In this document: piece by piece, positions 37,921 to 48,600 of the stretch | Numbering within the stretch: the stretch's first letter is position 1 | Layout of the letters: each line of letters begins with the position of its first letter | Origin: Calditrichota bacterium | GTDB lineage: Bacteria; Calditrichota; Calditrichia; RBG-13-44-9; J042 | Length of the DNA stretch: 64,000 nt | Reading direction: 5' to 3' | Assembly (NCBI GenBank): GCA_013150955.1 | Contig: JAADJD010000038.1 | Coordinates: 62,001 to 126,000 of the forward strand | Program-made: the position numbers and the translations under genes | Notes under the pieces: model-generated | Database searches by the model: none | The model's input: the letters and a program-made list of their open reading frames with translations, nothing else | What the model was told of the DNA's origin: nothing

Positions 37921-40680
37921 TCAGCGATTTTCCTCTTTATCCTGTTGTTCTACATTATCATCGGCAACGACATCATTTCCAATAACTTCTTCATCGATTT
38001 TGTCCCTTTCGGGCTCATTTCCGTCGGAGTCGGTCACCGGTGTTTCCACCGGTTTTTCCTCATCCTGCGCATTTTCTTCCGTCAACTGTGCCTTGCGCCT
38101 TTCCTCTTCTTCGGAAATTTGCTCCGCAGTGATCAATCGCTTTCCACTCACGGAAATAATTTTCTCTTTCGATCGTTTGCCGGCACCTGCACTGGGAATG
38201 TAATGATAGGTGGTTTCAAACATATCTTCGCTACGGAACCCAACCATGACCTCGCCATCCAGCGTCAACAGCGGGGTACCCGGCGGTTTCAACCGCTGCT
38301 TACCGCCCCGCTTCACAAATTGAATCCGCTGCTGCTTGGTGTTCAATTTTGCCCGTTTTAATTCCTCGTAAATCAATTTCGGCGGTACCTTGGTATAGCC
38401 GTATTTCTCTGTATTCAACATGTCACTGATCTTTTTTGGGCCAAATTCAGGATGCTGCCGGATAATATCATATATTTTGGTCTTTATTTCAATACTTAAA
38501 TGCTTCAACCCCAGATTAGTATAGCCGTGCAACATTTCCCGCAAATAGGTGTAGCCGCCCTTCTCGTAAATTTTCTTGTAACGGTAATAGGTCGATGGGG
38601 AGATTCCCAGTTCCCGACAGGCTTCCACCAGTGTTTTTCCGTTGGTTCCCTTTTTCCGCTCAAACAATTCCTTGAACAGATTTACTTTGATATCCACCGC
38701 TTCCATATTTTCTTTGATGGCCACCAGGGTGATGTCGTCATTCTGCTCATACCCGCCGGTAAAATTCAAAATCTCGTTCTTAATGCTTTTCACGAAGTCC
38801 ACCACATCCAGGTGACCATACTTGCGAATGGCGGCCAGGAACCGTTCTTCCCCGAAGAGTTCCCGTTTGGCATTCATGGCTTCGGTAATTCCATCGGTGT
38901 AGAGCACCAGAATGTCGTCCGGATGCAGCCGAATTCGATCGGCCTGGATTTTTTCGGCAAACAGATTGATGTCCGGCAGGGTAATTCCCACCGGAAAGCC
39001 AGATGGATTCAAATAGTAGGTTTCCTTGGTCTTTCCGCGGAACAGGATCATGGGGTTATGCCCGGCACTGGCAAAGTAGACCATGCGTTCCCGGGAATCC
39101 AGGATGACATAGAACATGGTCACAAACATGCCCTTCTTAATATCCTCAGTCACAAAGGCGTTAACCCTGGTGAGCACGTCGGCTGGATTTTTATTCCCCC
39201 GCGCTTCCAGCCGCAGGGCGGTGCGGATCATGGTCATCACCAGGGAACCGGGAACGCCTTTTCCGGACACATCAGCCACACAAATGCCGATGCTCTGATC
39301 GTCCACCTCCACAAAATCAAACAGATCCCCACCCACTTCTTTGGCGGCCTGATAGTAGGACGCAATGTCGTATCCGATGACTTCCGGGAAGTCATCCGGC
39401 AACAGCATTTGTTGAATTTCCTGGGCCACCTGCAATTCCTTTTGCAGGCGCTGTTGCTCCACCAGATTGATCTGCGCTTCCCGGAACTTGCTGGTCATCT
39501 CATTAAAGGCCTGGGCAATCTCGCCCAGCTCGTCACTGGCGTCAATGTCAATCTCGTCTTCATCCACCGTACCTTCACCCACCTGACGCACCCACTCGGC
39601 CAATTTGTGGAAAGGTTCGGTAATCAGGCTAATGAGCAGGAAGAGGCCAATATAGCCAGCCACCAGAAAGAGTAAGAGATACAGGATCAGGTTGCGCCGG
39701 GCAATGGCAATCTGTTTCAGAATGTATGCCTCTTCCACCCACAGCTGGTAGTACCCCGCTGGCTCGTCTTCTAGTCCCGCCAGAGCAATGGGGGCCACGA
39801 AATAGAAAATGGCCGAATCCCCCACCGCGCGCCGATAGACTTCCACATTCTCCATTCGGGTGACCAGCTGGGCATGTTTCCAGTCCACTTTCTGGCGGAT
39901 CATCTCCACCTGAATGGGATACACCGCCACCACCTGCGAATCCCGATCGGTGATTACGGCCATGCGGATCATTTCGGGCTTGCTTTCCTTGACCGATTTG
40001 GCATTCTGGAACAGAGGAATATCGGTACCCCCTTCCAGCGCCACCGTCAGTGGCTCGTAGGAGATTTCCGCCAGATTTTGAACCATGGAACTGGCCTGGG
40101 AAAAGGTCAATTCGTAAATGTCGGTATTCAAACGGGCGTTAAACACAAAGAAGGCAATGATGATGATGATGGTCAAACCCACCGAGCCGACCAGGGAGAA
40201 TTTGGTGCGCAGGGTAAGCGAATCCCAGATGTCCAGCAACCGGGTTTTTTCCACTTCATCGCGCACCTTGGTGAGGCGCAATTCGTTGCCCCGGCTGGTT
40301 ACATTGTAACGGATGTCGTCCATCAACTTGCGCATCATGAAGATGCCCAGACCGCCCTTTTTCCCGATCTGGACGTATTTCTGGAGATCGGGATTTTTCA
40401 CCTGCCGGGGGTCAAAACTGATGCCCTGATCGATGATCACCATGGTCAGGCTGCGGCGGCGGATGATGGCCCGGATGGTGATCTTGCCATCCTTAATATC
40501 GCGATAACCGTGGCGGATGATGTTCGTGCAGGCTTCGTCGACAACCAGTTTAAAGGAATTGATAATCTTATCGGGGAACTTGTACTTTTTGCCAATGAAC
40601 TCGATAAAATCCCGCACCTCGCGCAGATAACTCATCTGGGCGGGGATCTGAATTTCTTCTTTAGAAACGTTCTTAAACAT
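37921..40680 (-). CDS. Membrane SpoIIE-type phosphatase with HATPase, HAMP and C-terminal HTH modules
   Basis: This 919-residue fusion carries a complete partner-switching toolkit. Residues 1-145 form an RsbW-like HATPase (VDEACTNIIRHG with E49/N53, D84 and GGLG 109-112). TM1 is 163-180, a periplasmic sensor region spans 181-328, TM2 is 331-354 and HAMP is 355-405. A PP2C/SpoIIE phosphatase (425-657) has metal Asp D452 (GDLFDF), D470 (ADVSGKG), D596 (TDGITEA) and D648/D649. Residues 678-705 look like a transposase OrfA-type helix-turn-helix (ACRELGISPSTYYRYKKIY). Residues 725-795 form a second module shared with the STAS protein, then an acidic tail. HATPase and SpoIIE in one chain are known; the appended HTH modules are unusual. 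The STAS gene follows, 26 bp away from its chosen ATG. Confidence 0.88.
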   Translation of the reverse strand: MFKNVSKEEIQIPAQMSYLREVRDFIEFIGKKYKFPDKIINSFKLVVDEACTNIIRHGYRDIKDGKITIRAIIRRRSLTMVIIDQGISFDPRQVKNPDLQKYVQIGKKGGLGIFMMRKLMDDIRYNVTSRGNELRLTKVRDEVEKTRLLDIWDSLTLRTKFSLVGSVGLTIIIIIAFFVFNARLNTDIYELTFSQASSMVQNLAEISYEPLTVALEGGTDIPLFQNAKSVKESKPEMIRMAVITDRDSQVVAVYPIQVEMIRQKVDWKHAQLVTRMENVEVYRRAVGDSAIFYFVAPIALAGLEDEPAGYYQLWVEEAYILKQIAIARRNLILYLLLFLVAGYIGLFLLISLITEPFHKLAEWVRQVGEGTVDEDEIDIDASDELGEIAQAFNEMTSKFREAQINLVEQQRLQKELQVAQEIQQMLLPDDFPEVIGYDIASYYQAAKEVGGDLFDFVEVDDQSIGICVADVSGKGVPGSLVMTMIRTALRLEARGNKNPADVLTRVNAFVTEDIKKGMFVTMFYVILDSRERMVYFASAGHNPMILFRGKTKETYYLNPSGFPVGITLPDINLFAEKIQADRIRLHPDDILVLYTDGITEAMNAKRELFGEERFLAAIRKYGHLDVVDFVKSIKNEILNFTGGYEQNDDITLVAIKENMEAVDIKVNLFKELFERKKGTNGKTLVEACRELGISPSTYYRYKKIYEKGGYTYLREMLHGYTNLGLKHLSIEIKTKIYDIIRQHPEFGPKKISDMLNTEKYGYTKVPPKLIYEELKRAKLNTKQQRIQFVKRGGKQRLKPPGTPLLTLDGEVMVGFRSEDMFETTYHYIPSAGAGKRSKEKIISVSGKRLITAEQISEEEERRKAQLTEENAQDEEKPVETPVTDSDGNEPERDKIDEEVIGNDVVADDNVEQQDKEENR

Positions 40681-40750
40681 TTTCGTCCACTATTTCAAAT
40701 TCCTGCAAAATACAGCAAAAAAATCAATTTCAAAATACTTTTAACGTAAT

Positions 40751-42655
40751 TTAATTCTCTTTAGTTCTTTTAAGCAAATCTTCGGCTTTTTTTATGGCTT
40801 CCTGAATCTTCTGGTTGTATGGATATTTCCTGGCCAGCTCTCGCCACACCTCCAGTGCTTCCTGATAGCGTCCGGTCAGGAACAACTCGGTTCCCACAAT
40901 ATACTGCTTCTCGGCCTGCGGATCGAGCTCCTCTTCGCCTTCCCCCAGACCGCGTCGGGCGCGTTCCATGTACTGACGCAGCACTTCGTTGGCCGGATCC
41001 AGATTGAGCGCTTCCTGAAACAGTGCCAGGGCCTCCTGATACCGTCCCTGATCATACAACTGCAGCGCCTGTTGCACATACTGTTGCACTTTCACCCGAT
41101 TGGCCAGCGCATCCACTTCTCGTTTCAACTGAGGATCATCCGGGGACAGCACCAGCGCCTCGCTCAAGATGCGCAATGCTTCCGAAAGATTGCGATTCTG
41201 AAATTCCCGCCGGGCCTGGGTCACCAGACGACGCACTTCCTGGTTCAACCGACGTTTGGTGGTCTGAATGGCCTGAAGAATAATCGGGTCATCGGGAGAC
41301 CGTTCCAGTGCCAGATTAAAGGCGATTAACGCTTCGTTAAATCGCTTCTGCTGCAGGTACAACTGCCCTTTTTCGAACTGCAATTCCACAAAGCGCTTGT
41401 TTTCCTTGGCCAGCTCTTTGTCTACCGCCTGGGCGATGAGCTGTTCCTGGCGAGCCTGCAGCTCGCGCTGGATCAACGTATTGGCGCTATCCAGCATGAT
41501 CTTGGCCGTCTTGTTAAACGGATCTTCTGAAATGACCATCTGAAATTCGGTAGCGGCATCAAAGTACTTTTGCTGTTCAAACAATTCCTTTCCTTTGGCC
41601 AGATGCTCGGCAATGAAGCGTTGCCGTTCTTCCTCCTTGGTACGCTCCACCAATTCTTTTTCCCGCCGCCGACGTTCTTCTTCGGCCAGGCGAATCAATT
41701 CCTCGCGGGTCTTGCCCAGATTAAACGTGATAGAGAATCGATGGGTGGGCGGCCAATCCCCCTGATAACTCAGGTTCCCGAAGGAATAATCGATCTGGAC
41801 AAAAGAATAGCGCACCCCGGCGCCAAAGGCCAGATTGTTGCGATCGAACCCCACGCGAATGGTTCCCAGATCGCGGAAATTGTATTCGGTACCCATGTGA
41901 ACGCGCATGGGCTCAAATTCGGACTTACTGAAATCCAGCAGCACATTCACTCGACCGCTGAGACCAACCGGGAAGGCCTTCAGGATGCCCAGCCGAAATT
42001 GTGCCGGTAGAACTTCCCGCTCCACCCCCAGCTTCAACTCCGGTTTTAGCAGATTCTGGTAATGAAACCCGATGGACAGATCCCGTAAGAAGCGATTGTC
42101 CCATCGCGGCTTGTACATGAGGCCCAGATCCAGACCGATGCCACTGGTGACCAGATTCAAAAAGGTAAATTCCTGACGATCGATTTTGAATGTAATTCCT
42201 GTGGTAAGGTTAAAGGGCAGTTTCTTGGCGTAAGAAATGTAAAGCTCGCTATATTCGAAACGGGACACCCCTTCCTGAACGTTGAATTGATTGACCACCG
42301 GGATATCCCCCACCCCGATGCGGGCATACCCAACGCCAACCGTTCCGAATTGCAGCGTGGGATAGACAAATCCCAGGAAGTCGTACACGGCGCCTTCATA
42401 AAGGGGCGCATGCAGCAGGGAGATGGTCAGGCGCGGTACAAATTCCAGTCCCGCGGGATTCCAGAACACCGCGGCCGGGTCATCCGCCAGGGCCACGTAC
42501 GCCCGACCCAATCCCAGCGCCCGCGCACTGGCACCGATGTTCATTAAACTGGTGGTGCCGGCACTGCCCTCCTGGGCCTGTATTGGCGGCACGGCTCCTG
42601 CAAGAACAACCAGCATGGCCAGTGCAAAAATGAGTGTCTTTGCCCGGTGTTTCAT
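40751..42655 (-). CDS. PorV/PorQ-family outer-membrane protein fused to TPR repeats
   Basis: This 634-residue protein has a signal peptide (1-27, ending PIQAQ). A FadL-like beta-barrel of the PorV/PorQ family (28-330) opens with MNIGASARALGLGRAYVALA and DDPAAVFWNPAGLE, a family signature. A charged coiled coil (about 335-375, EELIRLAEEERRRREKELV) leads into TPR repeats to the C-terminus (for example RYQEALALFQEALNLDPANE). PorV carries type IX substrates from the translocon to the attachment complex. Here it lies 12 bp after the giant sorting-domain protein, so it may be its dedicated handling factor, with the TPR part as a periplasmic docking arm. That pairing is inferred from position. Confidence 0.85.
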   Translation of the reverse strand: MKHRAKTLIFALAMLVVLAGAVPPIQAQEGSAGTTSLMNIGASARALGLGRAYVALADDPAAVFWNPAGLEFVPRLTISLLHAPLYEGAVYDFLGFVYPTLQFGTVGVGYARIGVGDIPVVNQFNVQEGVSRFEYSELYISYAKKLPFNLTTGITFKIDRQEFTFLNLVTSGIGLDLGLMYKPRWDNRFLRDLSIGFHYQNLLKPELKLGVEREVLPAQFRLGILKAFPVGLSGRVNVLLDFSKSEFEPMRVHMGTEYNFRDLGTIRVGFDRNNLAFGAGVRYSFVQIDYSFGNLSYQGDWPPTHRFSITFNLGKTREELIRLAEEERRRREKELVERTKEEERQRFIAEHLAKGKELFEQQKYFDAATEFQMVISEDPFNKTAKIMLDSANTLIQRELQARQEQLIAQAVDKELAKENKRFVELQFEKGQLYLQQKRFNEALIAFNLALERSPDDPIILQAIQTTKRRLNQEVRRLVTQARREFQNRNLSEALRILSEALVLSPDDPQLKREVDALANRVKVQQYVQQALQLYDQGRYQEALALFQEALNLDPANEVLRQYMERARRGLGEGEEELDPQAEKQYIVGTELFLTGRYQEALEVWRELARKYPYNQKIQEAIKKAEDLLKRTKEN

Positions 42656-42667
42656 ATGTGTCGATCT

Positions 42668-45600
42668 CTATTTTATAAATGCGACCTTGGTCTTAAACAT
42701 TTTGGTTTCCCCGTTCTGGTATTTCACCCGAAGCACCGCCAGGTAAACGCCATTCAACACGCGGTAACCCCGTTCGTTGCGACCATCCCAGACGATCTTT
42801 CCGTCGTACAATCCTTTCTGCAATCCTTTTTCCTCTTTCTTCCACACCAGCTCTCCCAACAGCGTGTAAATCCGCAATTCCACATCGGCGGGACTTTCCA
42901 GGTAAAAGACGAATTTGGTGTATTCATCCCGCAACCCGAAGGGATTGGGATAATTACCAAAACTCTTCTTGGGATCCGAAGGCACCACGGAAATCGATTG
43001 CGATTGCAGCTTGTTGTTCAACGTATCGATCGGATTGCCAATGGAATCGGTCACCTCCACGCTGTAGAAATCGCCGGCAAATTTCTGAAAGGCCACCACG
43101 CCGTCCAGTCCCACATGAAAATTCCGGTTGGGTGCATTCTGCGCAATGTCGAACAACACCACCAGCTCGTGTTTTTCGCCGGGTAGTAGAACGTCCTGGT
43201 TCACGTTAAAAGGAACCGATGCCGGATTGGCTGTTGTATCCGTAACCGGCACATCGGCAAAGATGTCCGGGATCTGTCCAGCGGCTTTCTTTTTCAACAA
43301 TTCGCGATAGTATTTCAAGCTGACCACCTTAATCCGCGAGATCATGTTGACCAGATCGGCGTAGGGACGATTGCCTTCAGCAGGATTCCTCAGCGAGATG
43401 AGCACCTTCTTCACGTACAGCGTGTCGTCGATCTGCGGATTGCTCATGGAAAATCCGAGTACCGCTACATCTTTCTGTCCCTGCACGTAATTGGATTCGG
43501 GAATGATGTCCTCCAGTTTTTCTACGATCAACCGCTTGGGGATCATGTTCACATCAATGACCACCCGATTGCTGTCCGGGTGCACATCGACCGGTGCATT
43601 GGTATTGGCATCCTGCGGCAACTGACCGAACGTAATGTTCATCAATGTGTTTATGTTGGAATCGGGGGCCATGAGCTTCCAGGTAATTCGGGTATCTTTA
43701 TTTGCACCCAGGGAGAAAGACTTCTCGGATGTTTCGCCGGGGGCGAGCAAAATTCCATTCAATTCAATGCGGACGCTGCCGCTGCCACTCACCGGCGCCT
43801 CGCCCGTGTTTACCACCCGCACGGACACATCAAACCGCTGCTTTTGCGACAGTCGATACGCCCGCTGCACCCCTTCCAGTCGTAATACGGCGCGCCGCTG
43901 CACCTCGATGGGCAACATGTTGCTGGTCTGACTCAGGGCTTCGCCAGTGTTCTTTTCCACGGCGTAAGCCTGCAGGAAAAAGGGCGTCCCCTGGGTGGTT
44001 TTTAACACATCCATGACCTTAAAGACTTTAGAGCGCGCTTCGGCCATCACCGGCTTCATTTTTTCGAATCCCAGAATGCGGAGTGCATCATCTCCGGTTC
44101 TCTTGCCAAACTTTCGTGGCGGCAATTTTCCGGCGGTTGAAGATTTCCCCGTTTTTCCGGGCTTTGTGGGTTTCTGTCTGGGTTCTGGCCCTTCGTTAAC
44201 AAATTTTTTACGGGGCGATTGTGCCACCATCGCCGCGGGTACGCCAGGGACGGCTCCGGAACCGGGCACAAAATCGGGTGCCAGAACGTCCCAGGTCACG
44301 GTGACCTGATCACCCCTGTCGGATACCACCTGCACACTATCGCCCAGAATGCGGAAGCCGGTGGCGGGATCAAACACCAGCGCAACCAGCCGATTTTCTG
44401 GAGCCACGCTGCCGCGAAATTCAACCTCGCCTTTCAGGCGGAAGGTTTGTCCGGTGGAAATGGTCGAATCCCTGGCCCCCTCCGGCCAATCGATGCTTAA
44501 TTGGGTCACAATTAAACCGCGCTGCTCGATGACGTAAGCAAATCGCACGGTGTCGCTCACCCGTGCCACACGGGCATTTTCAAAATTGTTGTTTTCATCC
44601 CGTGCAAGGGAATCGGTGATGGCAACAATCAACGTATCGGCTCCCACGTTCGCGGTGGCCGAGACGGCTAAATGTGCCGCTCCCGAGCGGGTTTCCGGGT
44701 CAATGGCGATGTACTGCGTGGCCGGGGTGCCCAGCAGGGTCAGGCCCTGCCCCATTTGAACAATCTGCACCCGTACCGAATCGGGCACCACTCGCGCATC
44801 TCCCAGATTCCGCAACTCCACGGTCAGCAGACCGGTTTGTCCGGTGGACATCACCGTATCGCCGCTGACGCTGAGCTGCAACAACGCTTTTCGCACAACC
44901 CGAATGGGAATGCGCACCAGATTATTGACGATTGCAGCCGGTTCCAGGGTGTTCTCGTCGCGGGCCACTTCCTGGAGCTGCACCACGATGTTTTGCAAGG
45001 GCAACGGATTGTTTAACGTACGCAATGTGAGGGTGGTATCCTGAATCCCCAGTTGAATGCTTAACGTATCCCCGGATCGATCGGCGAACTGAATGCCTGC
45101 CGGCAATTGAATGCGAATCCGGTTGCGCGAGGTGTCCAGAATACCGGCCTGCCCCACATTCAGGGTTTGAATCTTCAACTGGAAGAGTTGATCGGTGGAC
45201 AATTCTCCGTCCACCGCGCCTTCAGGGGCTGCAATGGCTGCCTGCAGCCGAATCCTGGCCCCATCCACCACGTTAACCACCAGCGTCTGCACATCGGTAA
45301 TTTCTTCGAAGGTATTTTCATCCTTACCGCGATTGATAATCCGCAACGTGTCTGGCCCGCTGGGGGTTGCCGGGGTGTTGATGCGCCACACAACTTCCTG
45401 CACCACGCCCTGGGGTTCCACATCCACCCGCGTGCGACCTTCCACCGAGTAACCGGTGGGGACAATGACTTCCGCCACCCGGTCGCTGCGGGCAACCTGC
45501 CCCAGGAAGAAGATGGTGTTCTTCAACAGAAATTGCTGTCCGGTGGTCAATTCCCGATCCACGGCCCCCACGGGGTCAATAATTTCCACAGTAGAGACTA

Positions 45601-48600
45601 TCCGCGCAGAGGTATCTGTTCGCACCGGGATTTTCACCGTATCGATGGCCACACCGGCCGGCTGATTGGTGTTCACATCCAGCGGCAACTGACGCAGGTG
45701 CACCAGCAGGGTGTCGTTCAATCCCTGCGTTAAGTCCATGGCCTTCACCTTCCAGAACCCGCTCCGGTTGGTTGGACTGATGGTCTGTACCGCATCGGGC
45801 GTTTCCGGGGTAAGCTGGTAGTTTGGCGGCAACACCAGCTCCACCTGTCCGGTCGACCATTCACTTTCTCCTGTGGTGGAAATCCGGTAATCCACGGTAA
45901 ATTCCTGCACCTGGGAGAGCGTGCTATCCGATGCCGTGGCCGAGAGCGTCAGCACCACCGGCTGCTGGATAAACAGATTTTCCGTATTGTCTACCGGCTG
46001 TCCCACAAAAACCTGATTCCCGGTGATTCGGGAAAAGGCGCTGTCAATCGTCGCGCGGAACAGCTGCGTCTGGCTGACCGAATCGGCCCGAAACGTGTAA
46101 GTAAATTTGGTAATGCGATTGGGCAATAGCACAGGAATGGTATCGCGAATAAAGATTTCTGCATCCTTGAAAATGGTCACATGCACCTGACTGAGGGTGT
46201 CATCACCCGAATTGGCCAGGTACAGCTCCAGCGCCACCGGCTGGCCATAATTAACAAAAGGCGGATTGGGCACCTGAGCCAGTTTCAACTGACTGACAAA
46301 GGCACTGGAAAACTGAATGATGCGTACCTGATCGGTGACGGCCCCACTGGTGAAATTCCGCTCATCGTCTGGTTTGCGCAGGTCGTTGTATGCCCCATTC
46401 AGTCCGGCAAATGCCGGGCCCAGTGGAGCGGTATCCAGAATGTTGTATTTTCGGATAAAGGTGACCTGTTCGCCCGGCAGAATCGTAAAAGGCAGGTTGT
46501 GCGAATTGAAGACAGTAATCCATTGATCCGTCATTTCCTGCCCGGCACTGTCCACAAACACACTATTCAGCTCATTCACCTGCGCCCCGGATGCCCCCTT
46601 GTTACTCAAATAGTAGCGCACTTCCACAAAACTCTGTCCGCGGGTCACCACCTGAGGAACGATGTCAATGGAATCCACCACCACCAGGGCTTCGGGCAAA
46701 ACGGTCAACTGGTGTTGTCCGACCAGGGTATCCCCTTCAAAGGGTTGATCGTTGGGAAGCTTTCCGTGCATCACCACCTGAATGGGTAAAATGAGATTGG
46801 GAGCAAAATCGGGCGGCACCGTCTCGGTCACAAACGGCACCGTGTTTTCCCGTGGCGTCTGGGTTAGCGTCCCCCGAATGGTGATGTTCCCATCCACGTT
46901 GGCGCGGAAAACCCGAACGCCATCGGTGAATTCCAGATACGAACTGTCCGGATTCACGATCAGATCGGTATTTCCACTGTTTTCAACGATTACCGAGAAC
47001 GTGACCGTCTCACCAGGAACAATACTATCCGGTTCCAGGGATCCATTCTGATAACTGAGCAGCACACCGGATTTAATCAGGAAGGTATCCGGTAAAAGCG
47101 AGACCTTGGTCAGGGTACCGTTGTTGAAACTGATAATCGCCTTCACCGTTACCCGTCCCACACGGGCGTCATCGGGGACGTCAAACAACCACTGCAGCGT
47201 TTCGAAAGAACCTGGTGGCGTGGTATGCAGGGTATCCAGATTGTCCACCCGTCGATTGGGTGCAAACAGAATCTCTCCGTTGTCCACATAACGGAAATCC
47301 AGCATGGTGCCCTGCTCATCGATCTTTAGCGGCGGGCCGGCGTTGGTAACGCGCACAAACACGTCCACATTCTTTTGGCCGGGCACCACCTGATCCGGAT
47401 TCACCTGCACATCGGTGATCGAAACATTGCCACCGATGTTGATCACCACCGTATTCAAATTCTCGGCGTAGGGAATTTCATTCGAGGTGCCTCGAATCCG
47501 GGTCACCGGCACGTACTCCCCGGTCTGGGAAAGCACCAGCGGCTGAAAGACCAGTACCGTGGTTTCCGCCGGTGCCACGGTCATATCGGTGGCCAGAGGA
47601 TCGATGTAGGTAATCATCGCCGGTTCGGAAGGGATTTCCAGATGCGTCTGATTATTCAGGTGCACGATGCTTCCGCCGGCATTCACCACGGTCACGGTGA
47701 ATTGCACCGTGTCCCCATCGTCAAAAACGGTGTAGGGGCCCAGTTCCAGAAATTCAAAATCCGCGGGATTGACCACGGTTAAATAGGCCAGGGAGTCGGC
47801 CGTGGTGTTCAGCGAGGCCTCGGAATACACATCCTGAGCCGTCAGGCGCGTGCCCGCATAAATCAACGTATCCTGATAGGTGTCCAGCGAAATGCTATTG
47901 GGCACGTCCACCGAATAGGTCAAATCCACCGTATTGCCGCCGGCAACGGTCACCGGAAGCAACGGATTCTGCAGCGTCTGTGTGAAAGGATACGACACAT
48001 AAAACTGCAGGGTATTGCTAAAAATCTCGGCTCCGGCTTCCCCGGTATTTCGGATGCGCACCACATATTGCACGTCTTCCTGGCCCACATGTGCCGTATC
48101 GGGGGCAATGGCAATGGATTCTACCACCAGACGGGCCTGCTGGACAACCTGCAGGTCGTCGCTGGTGCTGGCATCCTCAAACAGCAGTGCCTGCTGATCG
48201 TTTTCATCCCGGTAATGCACCCGCGCGGTGAACGTGTACCGATTGCTGGCCGCGGTGGGTTTTACCTCTATGCGATAGTTCAGGCTGCTGGAAGCTCCAT
48301 TGGGAAGCGTCACCGGCAAACTGAATAATCGCACAATGTTAAAATTACTGGTGTCGAAAGCCACGTTATTGGCCAGAATTTCAATGGAATCGATGCGTGC
48401 AGTGGCGGTGGGATTGCCCTGCCCCTGATTCTTGATGGTAAAGGCCAGCAGCACGTTCGTCTGTCCCGTGCTGGCGGTGTCCTGATCCACCGCAAAGCTG
48501 GTGTAGGCAAGTACCGGACGCTGTTGCACCGTCCAGGACGCGGTGGTCTGCGCTGCCGGTGCCTGAACCCGACTTCCAGAGACGGCATTCCGCCCGGAAG

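Noticed and set aside
38500-39675. 391-codon open frame on the plus strand opposite the phosphatase gene
   Set aside because: It is fully antisense to well-conserved phosphatase sequence, is rich in His and Gln as expected of a shadow frame, and matches no family.
44000-44269. Basic insertion in the giant protein considered as a double frameshift error
   Set aside because: The other two minus-strand frames here give no better protein and the length is an exact multiple of three, so a real insertion is more likely, though read-level data were not available.
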